Counted from the first letter of the stretch, positions 8,573 to 17,148 are shown. The stretch: DNA of 64,000 bases from CAWCXF01 sp963799455 (GCA_963799455.1 CAWCXF010000008.1:1240001-1304000), one strand, 5' to 3'. Program-made: numbers and translations. The notes: generated by a model from the sequence alone, not told the origin.

Positions 8573-9594
8573 CCCCGCGCATCGCCGTGCTGGGGGCCGG
8601 CGCCATCGGCCGGCGCCACGCCGAGGCGCTTGCGGCCTGCCCCACGGCACGGCTCGCCGCGATCGCGGACCCCTCCGAGGGGAGCCGGGCGCTCGCCGCC
8701 CGCCTCGGCGTGGCGTGGCGCCCCGACCTCGCCGCGCTCCTCGCCGATCGCCCCGACGGCGTGGTCGTGGCGACCCCCACGGCGCTGCACGCGGCCCAGG
8801 CCGGGGCCTGCGTCGAGGCGGGCGTGCCCGTCCTCGTGGAGAAGCCCATCGCCGCGGACCCGGCCGAGGCCCGCGCGCTCGTCGAGGCGGCCGAGCGCGC
8901 GGGCGTGCCGCTCCTCGTGGGCCACCACCGCCGCCACGGCGGGGCCGCCCGCGCGGCCAAGGCGGCGATCGAGGCGGGGAGGATCGGCCGGATCGCCATG
9001 GTCCAGGCGACCACCTGGCTGACAAAGCCCGCCGCCTACTTCGAGCCCGAGTGGCGCCGCCGCCCCGGCGCGGGCCCGGTGCTGACCAACCTCGTCCACG
9101 ACCTCGACATGCTGCGCCACCTCGTGGGCGAGATCGTCGAGGTCCACGCGCTGACCTCGCGCGCCGCGCGGGGCCACGAGGTGGAGGACGCCGCCGCCGC
9201 GGCCCTGCGCTTCGAGGGCGGCGCGCTCGGCGTCGTCTCGGTCTGCGACGCGGCGGCGAGCCCGTGGAGCTGGGAGATGGGCTCGGGCGAGGATCCGGGC
9301 TTCCCCCACATGGCCCAGTCCTCGCTGCACGTCGCGGGCGACGAGGGCGCGCTGGAGCTTCCCGCGGGCCGGCTCTGGCGCCACGCCGGGGCGCCCGACT
9401 GGCGCTCGCCGATGGAGGCGGTGGCGCTTCCCCTGGAGCGCCATGACCCCGTCGCGCGCCAGGCGGCCCACTTCGCGGCCGTGGTGGCGGGCCGCGAGGC
9501 CCCGCTCGTCACCGGGCGCGACGGGCTGCGGGCGCTGGAGCTCGCCGCCCGGATCGCCGCCCCCCAATCCGCCGAGGAGGCCCACGCCGCATGA
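8569..9594 (+). CDS. Gfo/Idh/MocA-family NAD(P)-dependent oxidoreductase
   Basis: A 341-residue dehydrogenase. An N-terminal Rossmann domain begins RIAVLGAGAIGRRHAE (residues 3-18), the catalytic-loop motif VEKPIAADP has Lys near residue 92, and a C-terminal alpha/beta domain has NLVHDLDMLRHLVGE. Family members oxidise or reduce hydroxyl/keto groups of sugars, inositols and related polyols. Lying between the transporter and a quinate/shikimate dehydrogenase-like gene, it may oxidise an alternative hydroaromatic or cyclitol substrate. Starts with GTG overlapping tctA; the stop overlaps the next gene by 4 bases. Exact substrate unknown. Confidence 0.85.
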   Translation: MTPRIAVLGAGAIGRRHAEALAACPTARLAAIADPSEGSRALAARLGVAWRPDLAALLADRPDGVVVATPTALHAAQAGACVEAGVPVLVEKPIAADPAEARALVEAAERAGVPLLVGHHRRHGGAARAAKAAIEAGRIGRIAMVQATTWLTKPAAYFEPEWRRRPGAGPVLTNLVHDLDMLRHLVGEIVEVHALTSRAARGHEVEDAAAAALRFEGGALGVVSVCDAAASPWSWEMGSGEDPGFPHMAQSSLHVAGDEGALELPAGRLWRHAGAPDWRSPMEAVALPLERHDPVARQAAHFAAVVAGREAPLVTGRDGLRALELAARIAAPQSAEEAHAA

Positions 9595-10466
9595 CGCACG
9601 CCCCGACAGGCGCCGCCGACCTCCATCTGGGGTTGATCGGCGACAACATCGCCCGCTCGCAGGCCCCCCGCCTCCACCGGCTCGCGGGCGCGCAATCCGG
9701 GCTGCGCGTCCGCTACGACCGCCTCGTCCCGCGCGACCTGGGCGCGCCCTTCGAGGCGGTGCTCGACCGCTGCGCGCGGGGCGGATTCCGGGGCATCAAC
9801 GCGACCTACCCCTACAAGGAGCGCGCGGCCGCGCTCGTGCGGGTGGACGACCCGCTCGTGAGCGCCATCGGCGCCGTCAACACCGTGCTCTTCGAGGCGG
9901 ACGGCCCCCGCGGCCACAACACCGACCACTCGGGCTTCGTGGCCGCCTATCGCGGCGCGCGCGGCGGCGAGCCCCCGGGCGCCACGGTGCTGATCGGCAC
10001 GGGCGGGGTGGGACGCGCCGTGGCCTTCGGGCTCCTCGCGCTCGGCGCCTCCGAGCTGCGCCTGGTGGACCGCGACGCGTCGAAGGCTCGCGGGCTCGCC
10101 GCCGACCTGCGCGCGGCCGAGCCGTCGGCCCGCGTCGCGGTGAGCGGGGACGCGGCGGGGGCCGCCCGAGGCGCGCGCGGGCTGGTCAACGGCACGCCGC
10201 TGGGCATGGTCGGCCACGAGGGCACCCCCCTGCCCCGCGCCGCCATGGCGGGCGCCGAGTGGGCGTTCGACGCGGTCTACACCCCCGCCGACACGCGGTT
10301 CCTGCGCGATGCCGAGGCCGAGGGGCTCGCGGTGATCTCCGGCTGGGAGCTCTTCTTCCACCAGGGCGTCCACGCCTGGGCGCTCTTCGCCGGCCGCCCG
10401 CTCGACGCGGCGCGGCTCCGGGCCGACCTCCTCGCCGGGGCCGTCGCCGAGGCCGTCGCCCCATGA
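9591..10466 (+). CDS. Shikimate/quinate dehydrogenase-like protein (AroE family)
   Basis: A 291-residue protein with the AroE fold signatures: substrate loop IARSQAPRLH, catalytic Lys in NATYPYK (about residue 76), the NTDHSGF motif with catalytic Asp near 112, and the nucleotide-binding turn GTGGVGRAVAF near 137. Placed directly before a dehydroshikimate dehydratase, it most likely acts catabolically, oxidising quinate or shikimate to the 3-dehydro compounds, rather than in aromatic amino acid synthesis. Its ATG overlaps the preceding stop, and its own TGA overlaps the quiC ATG. Confidence 0.85.
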   Translation: MTHAPTGAADLHLGLIGDNIARSQAPRLHRLAGAQSGLRVRYDRLVPRDLGAPFEAVLDRCARGGFRGINATYPYKERAAALVRVDDPLVSAIGAVNTVLFEADGPRGHNTDHSGFVAAYRGARGGEPPGATVLIGTGGVGRAVAFGLLALGASELRLVDRDASKARGLAADLRAAEPSARVAVSGDAAGAARGARGLVNGTPLGMVGHEGTPLPRAAMAGAEWAFDAVYTPADTRFLRDAEAEGLAVISGWELFFHQGVHAWALFAGRPLDAARLRADLLAGAVAEAVAP

Positions 10467-12400
10467 GGAGCTGCATCGCCACCGTCTGCCTCTCGGGCAC
10501 GCTGCGCGAGAAGCTCGAGGCCATCGCGCGGGCCGGCTTCGACGGCATCGAGATCTTCGAGGCCGACTTCCTCGCCGAGGCCGAGGGCCCGCGCGAGATC
10601 GGCTCGATGGTGCGCGACCACGGGCTCTCCATCGACCTCTTCCAGCCCTTCCGCGACCTCGAGGGCCTGCCCGAGCCCCATCGCGCCCGGGCCTTCGCCC
10701 GCGCCGAGCGGAAGTTCGACGTGATGGCGGAGCTGGGCTGCCGGCTCATGCTGGTGTGCTCCACCGTCTCGCCGCGCGCCTCGGGCGGCGTGGACCGCGC
10801 GGCGGGCGACCTGCGCGAGCTGGGAGAGCGGGCCGCCGCGCGCGGCCTTCGCGTGGGCTACGAGGCGCTGGCCTGGGGCCGGCATGTCTCGGACCACCGC
10901 GACGCCTGGGAGGTCGTGCGCCGCGCCGACCATGGGTCCGTGGGGCTCGTGCTCGACAGCTTCCACACGCTCGTGCGCGGAACCCCACCCGACACGATCC
11001 GGGCCATCCCCGGCGACCGGATCGCCTTCGTGCAGCTCGCCGACGCGCCCGCCATCGCGATGGACCCGTTCCACCTCTCGCGCCACTTCCGCTCCATGCC
11101 GGGCGAGGGCGACCTCCCCGTCGCCGACTTCGCGCGCGCCGTCGCCGCCACGGGCTACGACGGCCCGTGGTCGCTGGAGGTGTTCAACGACGAGTTCCGC
11201 GGCGGCAGCACGCGCGCGGTGGCGCGCGACGGCCACCGCGCGCTCCTCGCCCTGATGGACGACGTGCGCCGCGCCGAGCCGGGCCTCGCCATCTCCGTGC
11301 CCGCCATGCCGCCGCGCCAGAGGGCGCTGGGCGTGGAGTTCGTGGAGTTCGCCACGCAAGGCGAGGAGGCCCGCGCGCTCGAGGCGACGCTCGAGGCCAT
11401 GGGCTTTCGCCGCGAGGGCCGGCACCGGAGCAAGCGGGTGACCCGCTGGCGCCAGGGCGCGATCAACGTGGTCGTCAACACCGAGACGGAGGGCTTCGCC
11501 CACGCCTCCTACGCCACCCACGGGACGGGCGTGTGCGACATCGGGCTCCGTGTCGAGGACGCCGCGGCCGCCCTCGAGCGCGCCCGCGCGCTGGGTGCGG
11601 CGCCCTTCGAGCAGGCGGTGGGGCCGGGCGAGCTCACGATCCCCGCCGTGCGCGGGGTGGGCGGCAGCGTGCTGCGCTTCGTGGACGAGGCGAGCGGGCT
11701 CGCGCGCGTCTGGGAGGTCGAGTTCGGGCCCGTGGGCGAGGCTGGGCCGGATGCGGGGCCGGATGCGGGGCCGGATGCGGGATCGGGCGCGGGGCTCACC
11801 CGCATCGACCACCTGGCCGAGACCATGAGCCGCGACGAGATGCTGAGCTGGACGCTGTTCCACACCTCCATCCTGGAGATGGGCAAGACCCCCATGGTGG
11901 ACGTGGTGGACCCCGGCGGGCTGGTGCGCTCGCTGGCGGTGGAGGCGCCGGACGGGGCGCTGCGCCTGACGCTGAACGGGGCCGAGACCCACCGCACGCT
12001 CGCGGGCGGCTTCCTGGCCGACAGCTTCGGAGGGGCCGTCCAGCACATCGCGTTGGCCACCGACGACCTCTTCGCCGCGGCCGAGCGCATGGGCGCCATG
12101 GGCTTCGAGCCCCTGCCCATCCCGCGCAACTACTACGACGACCTCGCCTCGCGTCTCGACCTCGACGATGGCGTCCTGGAGCGGATGCGGGCGGCGCGGA
12201 TCCTCTACGACCGGGACGAGGACGGGGGCGAGTACCTGCAGCTCTACGGCCGCCCCTGGGCGGGCGGGCTCTTCTTCGAGATCGTCGAGCGCCGCGGCGG
12301 CTACGATGGCTACGGCGCGCCCAACGCCCCCTTCCGCATCGCCGCCCAGAAGCGCCTCATGCGCCCCAAGGGCATGCCGCGCGTCAGGGGCGTGGCATGA
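10463..12400 (+). CDS. quiC: 3-dehydroshikimate dehydratase, two-domain QuiC type
   Basis: A 645-residue fusion. Residues 1-270 form a xylose-isomerase-like TIM barrel; its metal residues fall at E134, D165, Q191 and E239, the positions reported for Pseudomonas QuiC1, with H168 nearby. Residues 290-645 form a 4-hydroxyphenylpyruvate dioxygenase-like vicinal-oxygen-chelate domain with a His-His-Glu metal triad (H450 in RIDHLAE, H528 in VQHIALATDD, E606 in FFEIVER). The first domain converts 3-dehydroshikimate to protocatechuate; the role of the second is unclear. A PDAG tandem repeat sits in the domain linker near residues 428-440. Feeds pcaGH encoded just downstream. Confidence 0.92.
   Translation: MRSCIATVCLSGTLREKLEAIARAGFDGIEIFEADFLAEAEGPREIGSMVRDHGLSIDLFQPFRDLEGLPEPHRARAFARAERKFDVMAELGCRLMLVCSTVSPRASGGVDRAAGDLRELGERAAARGLRVGYEALAWGRHVSDHRDAWEVVRRADHGSVGLVLDSFHTLVRGTPPDTIRAIPGDRIAFVQLADAPAIAMDPFHLSRHFRSMPGEGDLPVADFARAVAATGYDGPWSLEVFNDEFRGGSTRAVARDGHRALLALMDDVRRAEPGLAISVPAMPPRQRALGVEFVEFATQGEEARALEATLEAMGFRREGRHRSKRVTRWRQGAINVVVNTETEGFAHASYATHGTGVCDIGLRVEDAAAALERARALGAAPFEQAVGPGELTIPAVRGVGGSVLRFVDEASGLARVWEVEFGPVGEAGPDAGPDAGPDAGSGAGLTRIDHLAETMSRDEMLSWTLFHTSILEMGKTPMVDVVDPGGLVRSLAVEAPDGALRLTLNGAETHRTLAGGFLADSFGGAVQHIALATDDLFAAAERMGAMGFEPLPIPRNYYDDLASRLDLDDGVLERMRAARILYDRDEDGGEYLQLYGRPWAGGLFFEIVERRGGYDGYGAPNAPFRIAAQKRLMRPKGMPRVRGVA
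11744..11779 (+). repeat. 12-bp tandem repeat in quiC (3 copies)
   Basis: Three perfect copies of GGGCCGGATGCG encode repeated Gly-Pro-Asp-Ala in the linker between the two QuiC-type half-domains. The unit is a multiple of three, so the frame is kept. The same four-residue motif is repeated at the start of pcaH 1.1 kb downstream. Confidence 0.9.
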
Positions 12401-12894
12401 CCGGCCGGCATGACGCCGGCCTGGCGGTTCGCCGCGCCGTCCTCGGGGACGCGCATGTGGAGCGCGCCGAGGCGGGCACGACGGCCTTCGACGCGGCCTT
12501 CCAGGAGCTCATCACGGAGGCCGCCTGGGGCACGGTGTGGGCGTCGGACGCGATCCCGAGGCGCGAGCGCTCGATGCTGACGCTGGCGCTCTTGGCGGCC
12601 ACGGGCAACTTCGAGGAGATCCCGATGCACGTGCGCGCCACCTCCCGCACGGGCGCCACGCCCGAGGACGTGATGCAGGCGTTCCTGCACGTCGCGGTCT
12701 ACGCCGGCGTCCCCAAGGCCAACCACGCCATCAAGCTCGCCAAGGCGACGTTCGCCGAGATGGACCGGGACGAGGGGCGCGCCGGCCTCGACGACGCGGC
12801 CGCTCCCGCCGGGCCGGGGATGGACGAGGGCGCGGGACCGGACGCCCCCGGTGCGCTCGGGGCGGACGACGCGAGCGAGGAGGAGACGCCGTGA
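12397..12894 (+). CDS. pcaC: 4-carboxymuconolactone decarboxylase
   Basis: A 165-residue CMD-family protein. The core (residues 8-125) has RAVLGDAHVERA, the WASDAIPRRERSMLTLALLA stretch and the segment GATPEDVMQAFLHVAVYAGVPKA with the catalytic-region His of the family. It decarboxylates gamma-carboxymuconolactone to 3-oxoadipate enol-lactone in the protocatechuate branch. It is longer than the usual ~130 residues because of an acidic Gly/Pro/Ala/Asp-rich tail after residue 128. ATGA overlap with quiC and GTGA overlap with pcaH. Confidence 0.92.
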   Translation: MTGRHDAGLAVRRAVLGDAHVERAEAGTTAFDAAFQELITEAAWGTVWASDAIPRRERSMLTLALLAATGNFEEIPMHVRATSRTGATPEDVMQAFLHVAVYAGVPKANHAIKLAKATFAEMDRDEGRAGLDDAAAPAGPGMDEGAGPDAPGALGADDASEEETP

Positions 12895-13766
12895 AGGACG
12901 ACACGCCCCCCGATGCCGGCCCCGATGCCGGCCCCGATGCCGGCCCCGATGCCGGCCCCGACGCCGACCCCGACGCCGGCCCCCCCGGCACGCTGCCCGG
13001 CCCGCGCGGGCCCGCCCATGCGCGCGGCCCCGCGCCCCCGGCCCGGCCGGGCGGCTTTCGCGCGCGCGAGCGGGCGTGGCACCCGCCGGCGCTGCACCCG
13101 CCCTACAAGACCTCCGTCAGGCGCTCGCCCCAGGCGCCGCTGCTGTCGATCCCCTCCACGGTCGCGGAGGAGACCGGGCCGGTGTTCGGCCACGCCCTGC
13201 TGGGCGCGCTCGACGGCGACCTGATCCACAACGCCGCCCGCCCCGGCGAGAGCGCGATCGGGCCGCGCATCGTGGTCCACGGCCGCGTGCTGGACGAGTT
13301 CGCCCGCCCCGTGCCGGGCGCGCTGCTGGAGGTGTGGCAGGCCAACGCCGGCGGGCGCTACCGGCACGCGCGCGAGACCTACCTCGCGGCGCTCGACCCG
13401 AACTTCGGCGGCTGCGGGCGCTGCGTCACCGGCGAGGACGGCGCCTACGAGTTCCGCACCATCCAGCCCGGCCCCTACCCCTGGCCCAACGGGGCGAACG
13501 ACTGGCGCCCCGCGCACATCCACTTCAGCGTGTTCGGCCACGCCTTCGCGCAGCGGCTGATCACCCAGATGTACTTCGAGGGCGACCCGCTGATCCCGAG
13601 GTGCCCCATCGTCGGCTCCATCCCCTCGGCGGAGGGGGTGGACGCGCTGACGGCCCGGCTCGACCCGGCGACGACGATCCCGATGGACGCGCTCGCCTGG
13701 CGCTTCGACATCGTGCTGCGCGGGCGGCGCCAGACCCGCTTCGAGAACCGCCCGGAGGGGATGTGA
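12891..13766 (+). CDS. pcaH: Protocatechuate 3,4-dioxygenase beta subunit
   Basis: Iron-binding subunit (291 residues) of the intradiol ring-cleavage enzyme. The family core starts near residue 60 with RERAWHPPALHPPYKTSV. All four Fe(III) ligands are recognisable: Tyr in ETYLAALDPNF, Tyr in GPYPWPNG, and both His in RPAHIHFSVFG. The GTG at 12891 is the only plausible start codon in frame, so the protein would carry an unusual N-terminal tail of PDAG repeats and then Pro/Ala/Arg-rich sequence that normal PcaH lacks. The stop overlaps pcaG. Confidence 0.93.
   Translation: MKDDTPPDAGPDAGPDAGPDAGPDADPDAGPPGTLPGPRGPAHARGPAPPARPGGFRARERAWHPPALHPPYKTSVRRSPQAPLLSIPSTVAEETGPVFGHALLGALDGDLIHNAARPGESAIGPRIVVHGRVLDEFARPVPGALLEVWQANAGGRYRHARETYLAALDPNFGGCGRCVTGEDGAYEFRTIQPGPYPWPNGANDWRPAHIHFSVFGHAFAQRLITQMYFEGDPLIPRCPIVGSIPSAEGVDALTARLDPATTIPMDALAWRFDIVLRGRRQTRFENRPEGM
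12911..12982 (+). repeat. 12-bp tandem repeat at the start of pcaH
   Basis: Four perfect copies of CGATGCCGGCCC (12911-12958) followed by about two decayed copies encode a run of Pro-Asp-Ala-Gly units at residues 7-30 of PcaH. The expansion lies between the GTG start and the conserved core and keeps the frame. Slipped-strand expansion is the likely origin. Confidence 0.9.
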
Positions 13767-14386
13767 TGGCCCTGCTCCCGATGGCCCAGGCCCTGCGCCC
13801 CCTCCACGAGAGCCCGTCGCAGACCGCCGGTCCTTACGTCCACATCGGCTGCACGCCGAACGCCGCCGGGATCGAGGGGGTGTTCCCCGCCGACCTCGGG
13901 GCGAGCATGAAGACCGGCCCTGTGCGCGGCGAGGAGATCACCATCCGCGGCCGCGTGCTGGACGGCTTCGGCGCGCCCTTGCGCGACGCGGTGGTCGAGG
14001 TCTGGCAGGCCGACGCCGAGGGCCGCTTCGCCGGGCAGGACGGCGCCGACCCCCACTTCGCCGGCTGGGGCCGCTCGGCCGGAGACCCCGAGACCGGCGA
14101 GTTCGCCTTCGAGACCGTGCGCCCGGGGCCCGTCCCCTACCCGGACGGCCGGATGCAGGCGCCCCACGTGACGCTCTGGATCGTCGCGCGCGGCATCAAC
14201 GTCGGGCTGCACACGCGGATGTACCTGCCGGGCGACGAGGCCGCGCTGGCCCGCGACCCCGTCCTGAGCCGCATCGAGCCGCGCGAGCGCGCCGCCACCA
14301 TGGTCGGCGCGCCCGACGGCCCCGGCGCCTACCGCCTCACGGTCCGCCTCCAAGGGGACGGCGAGACCGTGTTCCTCGACATGTGA
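13766..14386 (+). CDS. pcaG: Protocatechuate 3,4-dioxygenase alpha subunit
   Basis: A 206-residue partner of PcaH. It has the intradiol-dioxygenase beta-sandwich with ESPSQTAGPYVHIG near the start, ITIRGRVLDGFGAPLRDAVV in the middle and VRPGPVPYPDGRMQAPH at the position of the iron loop; as expected for the alpha subunit, the full Tyr/His ligand set is absent. ATG at 13766 overlaps the pcaH stop by one base (TGATG), consistent with 1:1 translation of the heterodimer. Confidence 0.93.
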   Translation: MALLPMAQALRPLHESPSQTAGPYVHIGCTPNAAGIEGVFPADLGASMKTGPVRGEEITIRGRVLDGFGAPLRDAVVEVWQADAEGRFAGQDGADPHFAGWGRSAGDPETGEFAFETVRPGPVPYPDGRMQAPHVTLWIVARGINVGLHTRMYLPGDEAALARDPVLSRIEPRERAATMVGAPDGPGAYRLTVRLQGDGETVFLDM

Positions 14387-14433
14387 GGCGACCCGCCGCC
14401 CCCGCCCCGTCCCCCGATCCCGAGGTGCGCCCC

Positions 14434-15300
14434 ATGAGCCAGACCGACCCCGACATGCCAAGCTCCGCCGAGGGCGCCCCCTGCATCCTCTGCGTCGCCA
14501 TCACCGGCTCGCTGCCCGGCAAGTCCGACAACCCCGCGGTGCCGATCACCGTGGCCGAGCAGGTCGAGAGCACCGCCGAGGCCATGGAGGCCGGCGCCGC
14601 GATCGCCCACTGCCACGTGCGCGACGAGGACGGCAGGCCCACCTCGGACCCCGCCCGCTTCGCCGAGCTGCTGGCGGGGCTCAGGGAGCGCTGCCCGGGC
14701 CTCATCGTCCAGCTCTCCACCGGGGGTCGCTCGGGCGCGGGGCGCGAGAGGGGCGGCATGCTGGCGCTCAAGCCCGACATGGCCAGCCTCAGCGTGGGCT
14801 CGAACAACTTCCCCACCCGCGTCTACGAGAACCCGCCCGACCTCGTGGACTGGCTCGCGGGCGAGATGCTGGCCCACGGCGTCAAGCCCGAGGTCGAGGC
14901 CTTCGACCTCAGCCACATCCTCAAGGCCGCCGAGATGCACCGCGGCGGCAAGATCGCAGGCACGCCCTACGTGCAGTTCGTGATGGGGGTCCGCAACGCC
15001 ATGCCCGCCGACCGCGAGGTGTTCGACTTCTACGTCGCCACCGTCCGCCGCCTCTTCGGCGAGGGCGCGCCCTGGTGCGCCGCGGGCATCGGGCGCCACC
15101 AGGTCGAGCTCAACCGCTGGTCCATCGCCGCCGGAGGCCACGCCCGCACCGGGCTCGAGGACAACGTGCGGATGGACCGCGACACCCTCGCCCCCTCCAA
15201 CGCCGCCCTCGTCGAGCGCGCCGCCGCCATCGCCGCCCAGCACGGCCGGCCCATCGCCACCACGGCCCAGGCGCGCAAGATCCTCGGGCTCGGGGCCTGA
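14434..15300 (+). CDS. BKACE-family beta-keto acid cleavage enzyme
   Basis: A 288-residue Zn-dependent TIM-barrel enzyme of the BKACE/3-keto-5-aminohexanoate cleavage family. Zn ligands fit H59 and H61 in AHCHVRDEDG and E242 in GLEDNVR. BKACEs react a beta-keto acid with acetyl-CoA to give acetoacetate and a new acyl-CoA. Inside a pca operon the expected substrate is 3-oxoadipate, giving acetoacetate and succinyl-CoA; this would replace PcaIJ and PcaF, which are not in the window. The start is taken as ATG 14434 (GAGGTG just upstream); GTG 14383, overlapping pcaG, is the alternative and adds 17 Pro-rich residues. Confidence 0.88.
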   Translation: MSQTDPDMPSSAEGAPCILCVAITGSLPGKSDNPAVPITVAEQVESTAEAMEAGAAIAHCHVRDEDGRPTSDPARFAELLAGLRERCPGLIVQLSTGGRSGAGRERGGMLALKPDMASLSVGSNNFPTRVYENPPDLVDWLAGEMLAHGVKPEVEAFDLSHILKAAEMHRGGKIAGTPYVQFVMGVRNAMPADREVFDFYVATVRRLFGEGAPWCAAGIGRHQVELNRWSIAAGGHARTGLEDNVRMDRDTLAPSNAALVERAAAIAAQHGRPIATTAQARKILGLGA

Positions 15301-15307
15301 GCGCCCC

Positions 15308-16093
15308 GTGCGGTTCGAGACCATCGGCGGCCTGACGCTCCACGTCCTCCACCGCCCCGGCCGGGCGGATGCCGTGCCGGTGGTGTTCCTCAACTCGCTC
15401 GGCACCGACGCGCGCATCTGGGACGCGGTGGCCGCGCGGCTGCCCGAGGGCACGCCGATCCTCGGCATGGACCACCGCGGCCACGGGCTCTCCGAGGAGG
15501 GGCCCGTCACGATCGAGGCGCTGGCGGGCGACATGGCCGCGCTGATGGACCGCCATGGGCTCGCGCGCGCCGTCCTCTGCGGCGTCTCGGTGGGCGGCAT
15601 GGTGGCGCAGGCGCTCGCCGCCGCGCGCCCCGACCTCGCGCGCGCCGCGCTGCTGTGCTGCACCGGCCACCGCATCGGGGCGCCCGCCTCCTGGGACGCG
15701 CGCATCGCGGCCGTGCGGGAGGGGGGGCTGGCCGGGGTCGCGGACGGGGTGCTCGCGCGCTGGCTCTCGCCCGGCTTCGCCGAGGCCCACCCCGCGCTCG
15801 CCGCGGGCTGCCGCGCCATGCTGGTCCGCACGCCGCCCGAGGGCTACGCCGCCACCTGCGCCGCCATCCGCGACGCCGACCTCACCGAGACCGCGCAGCG
15901 GCTCGATCTGCCCGTGACCTGCCTCGCGGGCGGGGCCGACGGCGCCACGCCCCCCGCGCTGGTGGCAGAGCTGGCCCGGCTCGTCCCAGGGGCCGGGCTT
16001 CGGATCCTGCCCGGCGTCGGGCACCTGCCCTGCCTGGAGGCGCCCGATGCGGTCGCCGAGGCGCTGGCGGACCTGCTGGCCCGCGCGGGGTGA
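15308..16093 (+). CDS. pcaD: 3-oxoadipate enol-lactonase
   Basis: A 261-residue alpha/beta hydrolase. Oxyanion region FLNSLGTDARIWD, nucleophile elbow GVSVGGM with Ser94, and catalytic His in GVGHLPCLEAP near the C-terminus. It hydrolyses 3-oxoadipate enol-lactone to 3-oxoadipate. GTG start 8 bases after the BKACE stop; the TGA overlaps the pcaB GTG by 4 bases. The SLGTDARIWD motif is strongly characteristic of PcaD. Confidence 0.92.
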   Translation: MRFETIGGLTLHVLHRPGRADAVPVVFLNSLGTDARIWDAVAARLPEGTPILGMDHRGHGLSEEGPVTIEALAGDMAALMDRHGLARAVLCGVSVGGMVAQALAAARPDLARAALLCCTGHRIGAPASWDARIAAVREGGLAGVADGVLARWLSPGFAEAHPALAAGCRAMLVRTPPEGYAATCAAIRDADLTETAQRLDLPVTCLAGGADGATPPALVAELARLVPGAGLRILPGVGHLPCLEAPDAVAEALADLLARAG

Positions 16094-17148
16094 GCGGCGT
16101 CTTCGACCACCCCTGGCTCGGCGCGCTCTTCGGCGACGCGGAGGCGCGCGCGATCTGGTCGGCCGAGGCGCAGATGGCGCGCATCCTCGCCTTCGAGGCG
16201 GCCTGGTCGCGGGCCCTGGGCGAGGCGGGGCTCGCGGAGCCCGCCGCTGCCGAGGCCGCCGCCGCCGCGATCGAAGCCCACCGGCCCGACATGGCGGACC
16301 TCGCGCGCGGCACCGCCCGCGACGGGCTGCCCGTCCCCGCGCTGGTGCGCCAGCTCCGGCGCGCGGCGGGCGATCACGCCGGGGCCGTCCACGAGGGCGC
16401 GACCTCGCAGGACGCGATCGACACCGCGCTCGCGCTCGCCATCCGGGACACGACCGACCTCCTCCTGACCCGCCTGGAGGCGCTGGAGGCGGCGCTGGGC
16501 GCGCTCGACGCGCGGCACGGGCGCGCGCGCCTGATGGGCCGCACCCGGATGCAAGCGGCCCGCCCCATCGCCGTCTCGACCCGGCTCGCGTCCTGGCGCG
16601 ACCCGCTCGCGCGCCACTGCGAGCGCCTCGCGGCCCTGCGCCCGCGCGTGGAGCGGGTGCAGGCGGGCGGCGCGGTGGGCGACGCGGCCGCGCTGGGGGA
16701 CGCGGCGCCGGCCGTGGTCGCGTCGCTGGCCCGCCGGCTCGGGCTCGGCGCGCCGGAGCGCGCCTGGCACGCCCAGCGCGACGGGGTGGCCGAGTGGGGT
16801 GCCGCGCTCTCGCTCGTCGCCGGCACGACGGGCAAGATGGGCCAGGACGTCTGCCTCATGGCGCAGCAGGGGCTGGACGAGATCGTGCTGGCGGGCGGCG
16901 GCGGCTCCTCGGCCATGGCGCACAAGAGCAACCCCGTGCTGGCCGAGCTGCTGGTGACGCTCGCGCGCTTCGCGGCGGCGCAGCTCGGGGGGCTGCACGG
17001 GGCGGTGGTGCACGAGCAGGAGCGCTCGGGCGCGGCCTGGATGCTCGAATGGATGACGCTGCCGCCGCTGGCCCTGGCCGCGGCGCGCTCGCTCTCGGCC
17101 GGGCTCGAGCTCTGCGCCCAGGTGGAGCGGATCGGGGAGGCGGCGTGA
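16090..17148 (+). CDS. pcaB: 3-carboxy-cis,cis-muconate cycloisomerase
   Basis: A 352-residue member of the fumarase/aspartase superfamily. It has GATSQDAIDTALALAIRD (conserved region 2) and the superfamily signature GGSSAMAHKSNPV near residue 272, preceded by GTTGKMGQDVCLMAQQ. It lactonises 3-carboxymuconate from PcaGH to gamma-carboxymuconolactone, the PcaC substrate. It is shorter than typical PcaB (about 450 residues), which appears normal for the Rhodobacterales form. Last gene of the operon; a decayed transporter on the other strand follows. Confidence 0.92.
   Translation: MSGVFDHPWLGALFGDAEARAIWSAEAQMARILAFEAAWSRALGEAGLAEPAAAEAAAAAIEAHRPDMADLARGTARDGLPVPALVRQLRRAAGDHAGAVHEGATSQDAIDTALALAIRDTTDLLLTRLEALEAALGALDARHGRARLMGRTRMQAARPIAVSTRLASWRDPLARHCERLAALRPRVERVQAGGAVGDAAALGDAAPAVVASLARRLGLGAPERAWHAQRDGVAEWGAALSLVAGTTGKMGQDVCLMAQQGLDEIVLAGGGGSSAMAHKSNPVLAELLVTLARFAAAQLGGLHGAVVHEQERSGAAWMLEWMTLPPLALAAARSLSAGLELCAQVERIGEAA

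Noticed and set aside
9591..10466. Biosynthetic shikimate dehydrogenase (aroE proper)
   Set aside because: Position between a transporter-coupled oxidoreductase and a dehydroshikimate dehydratase favours a catabolic role.
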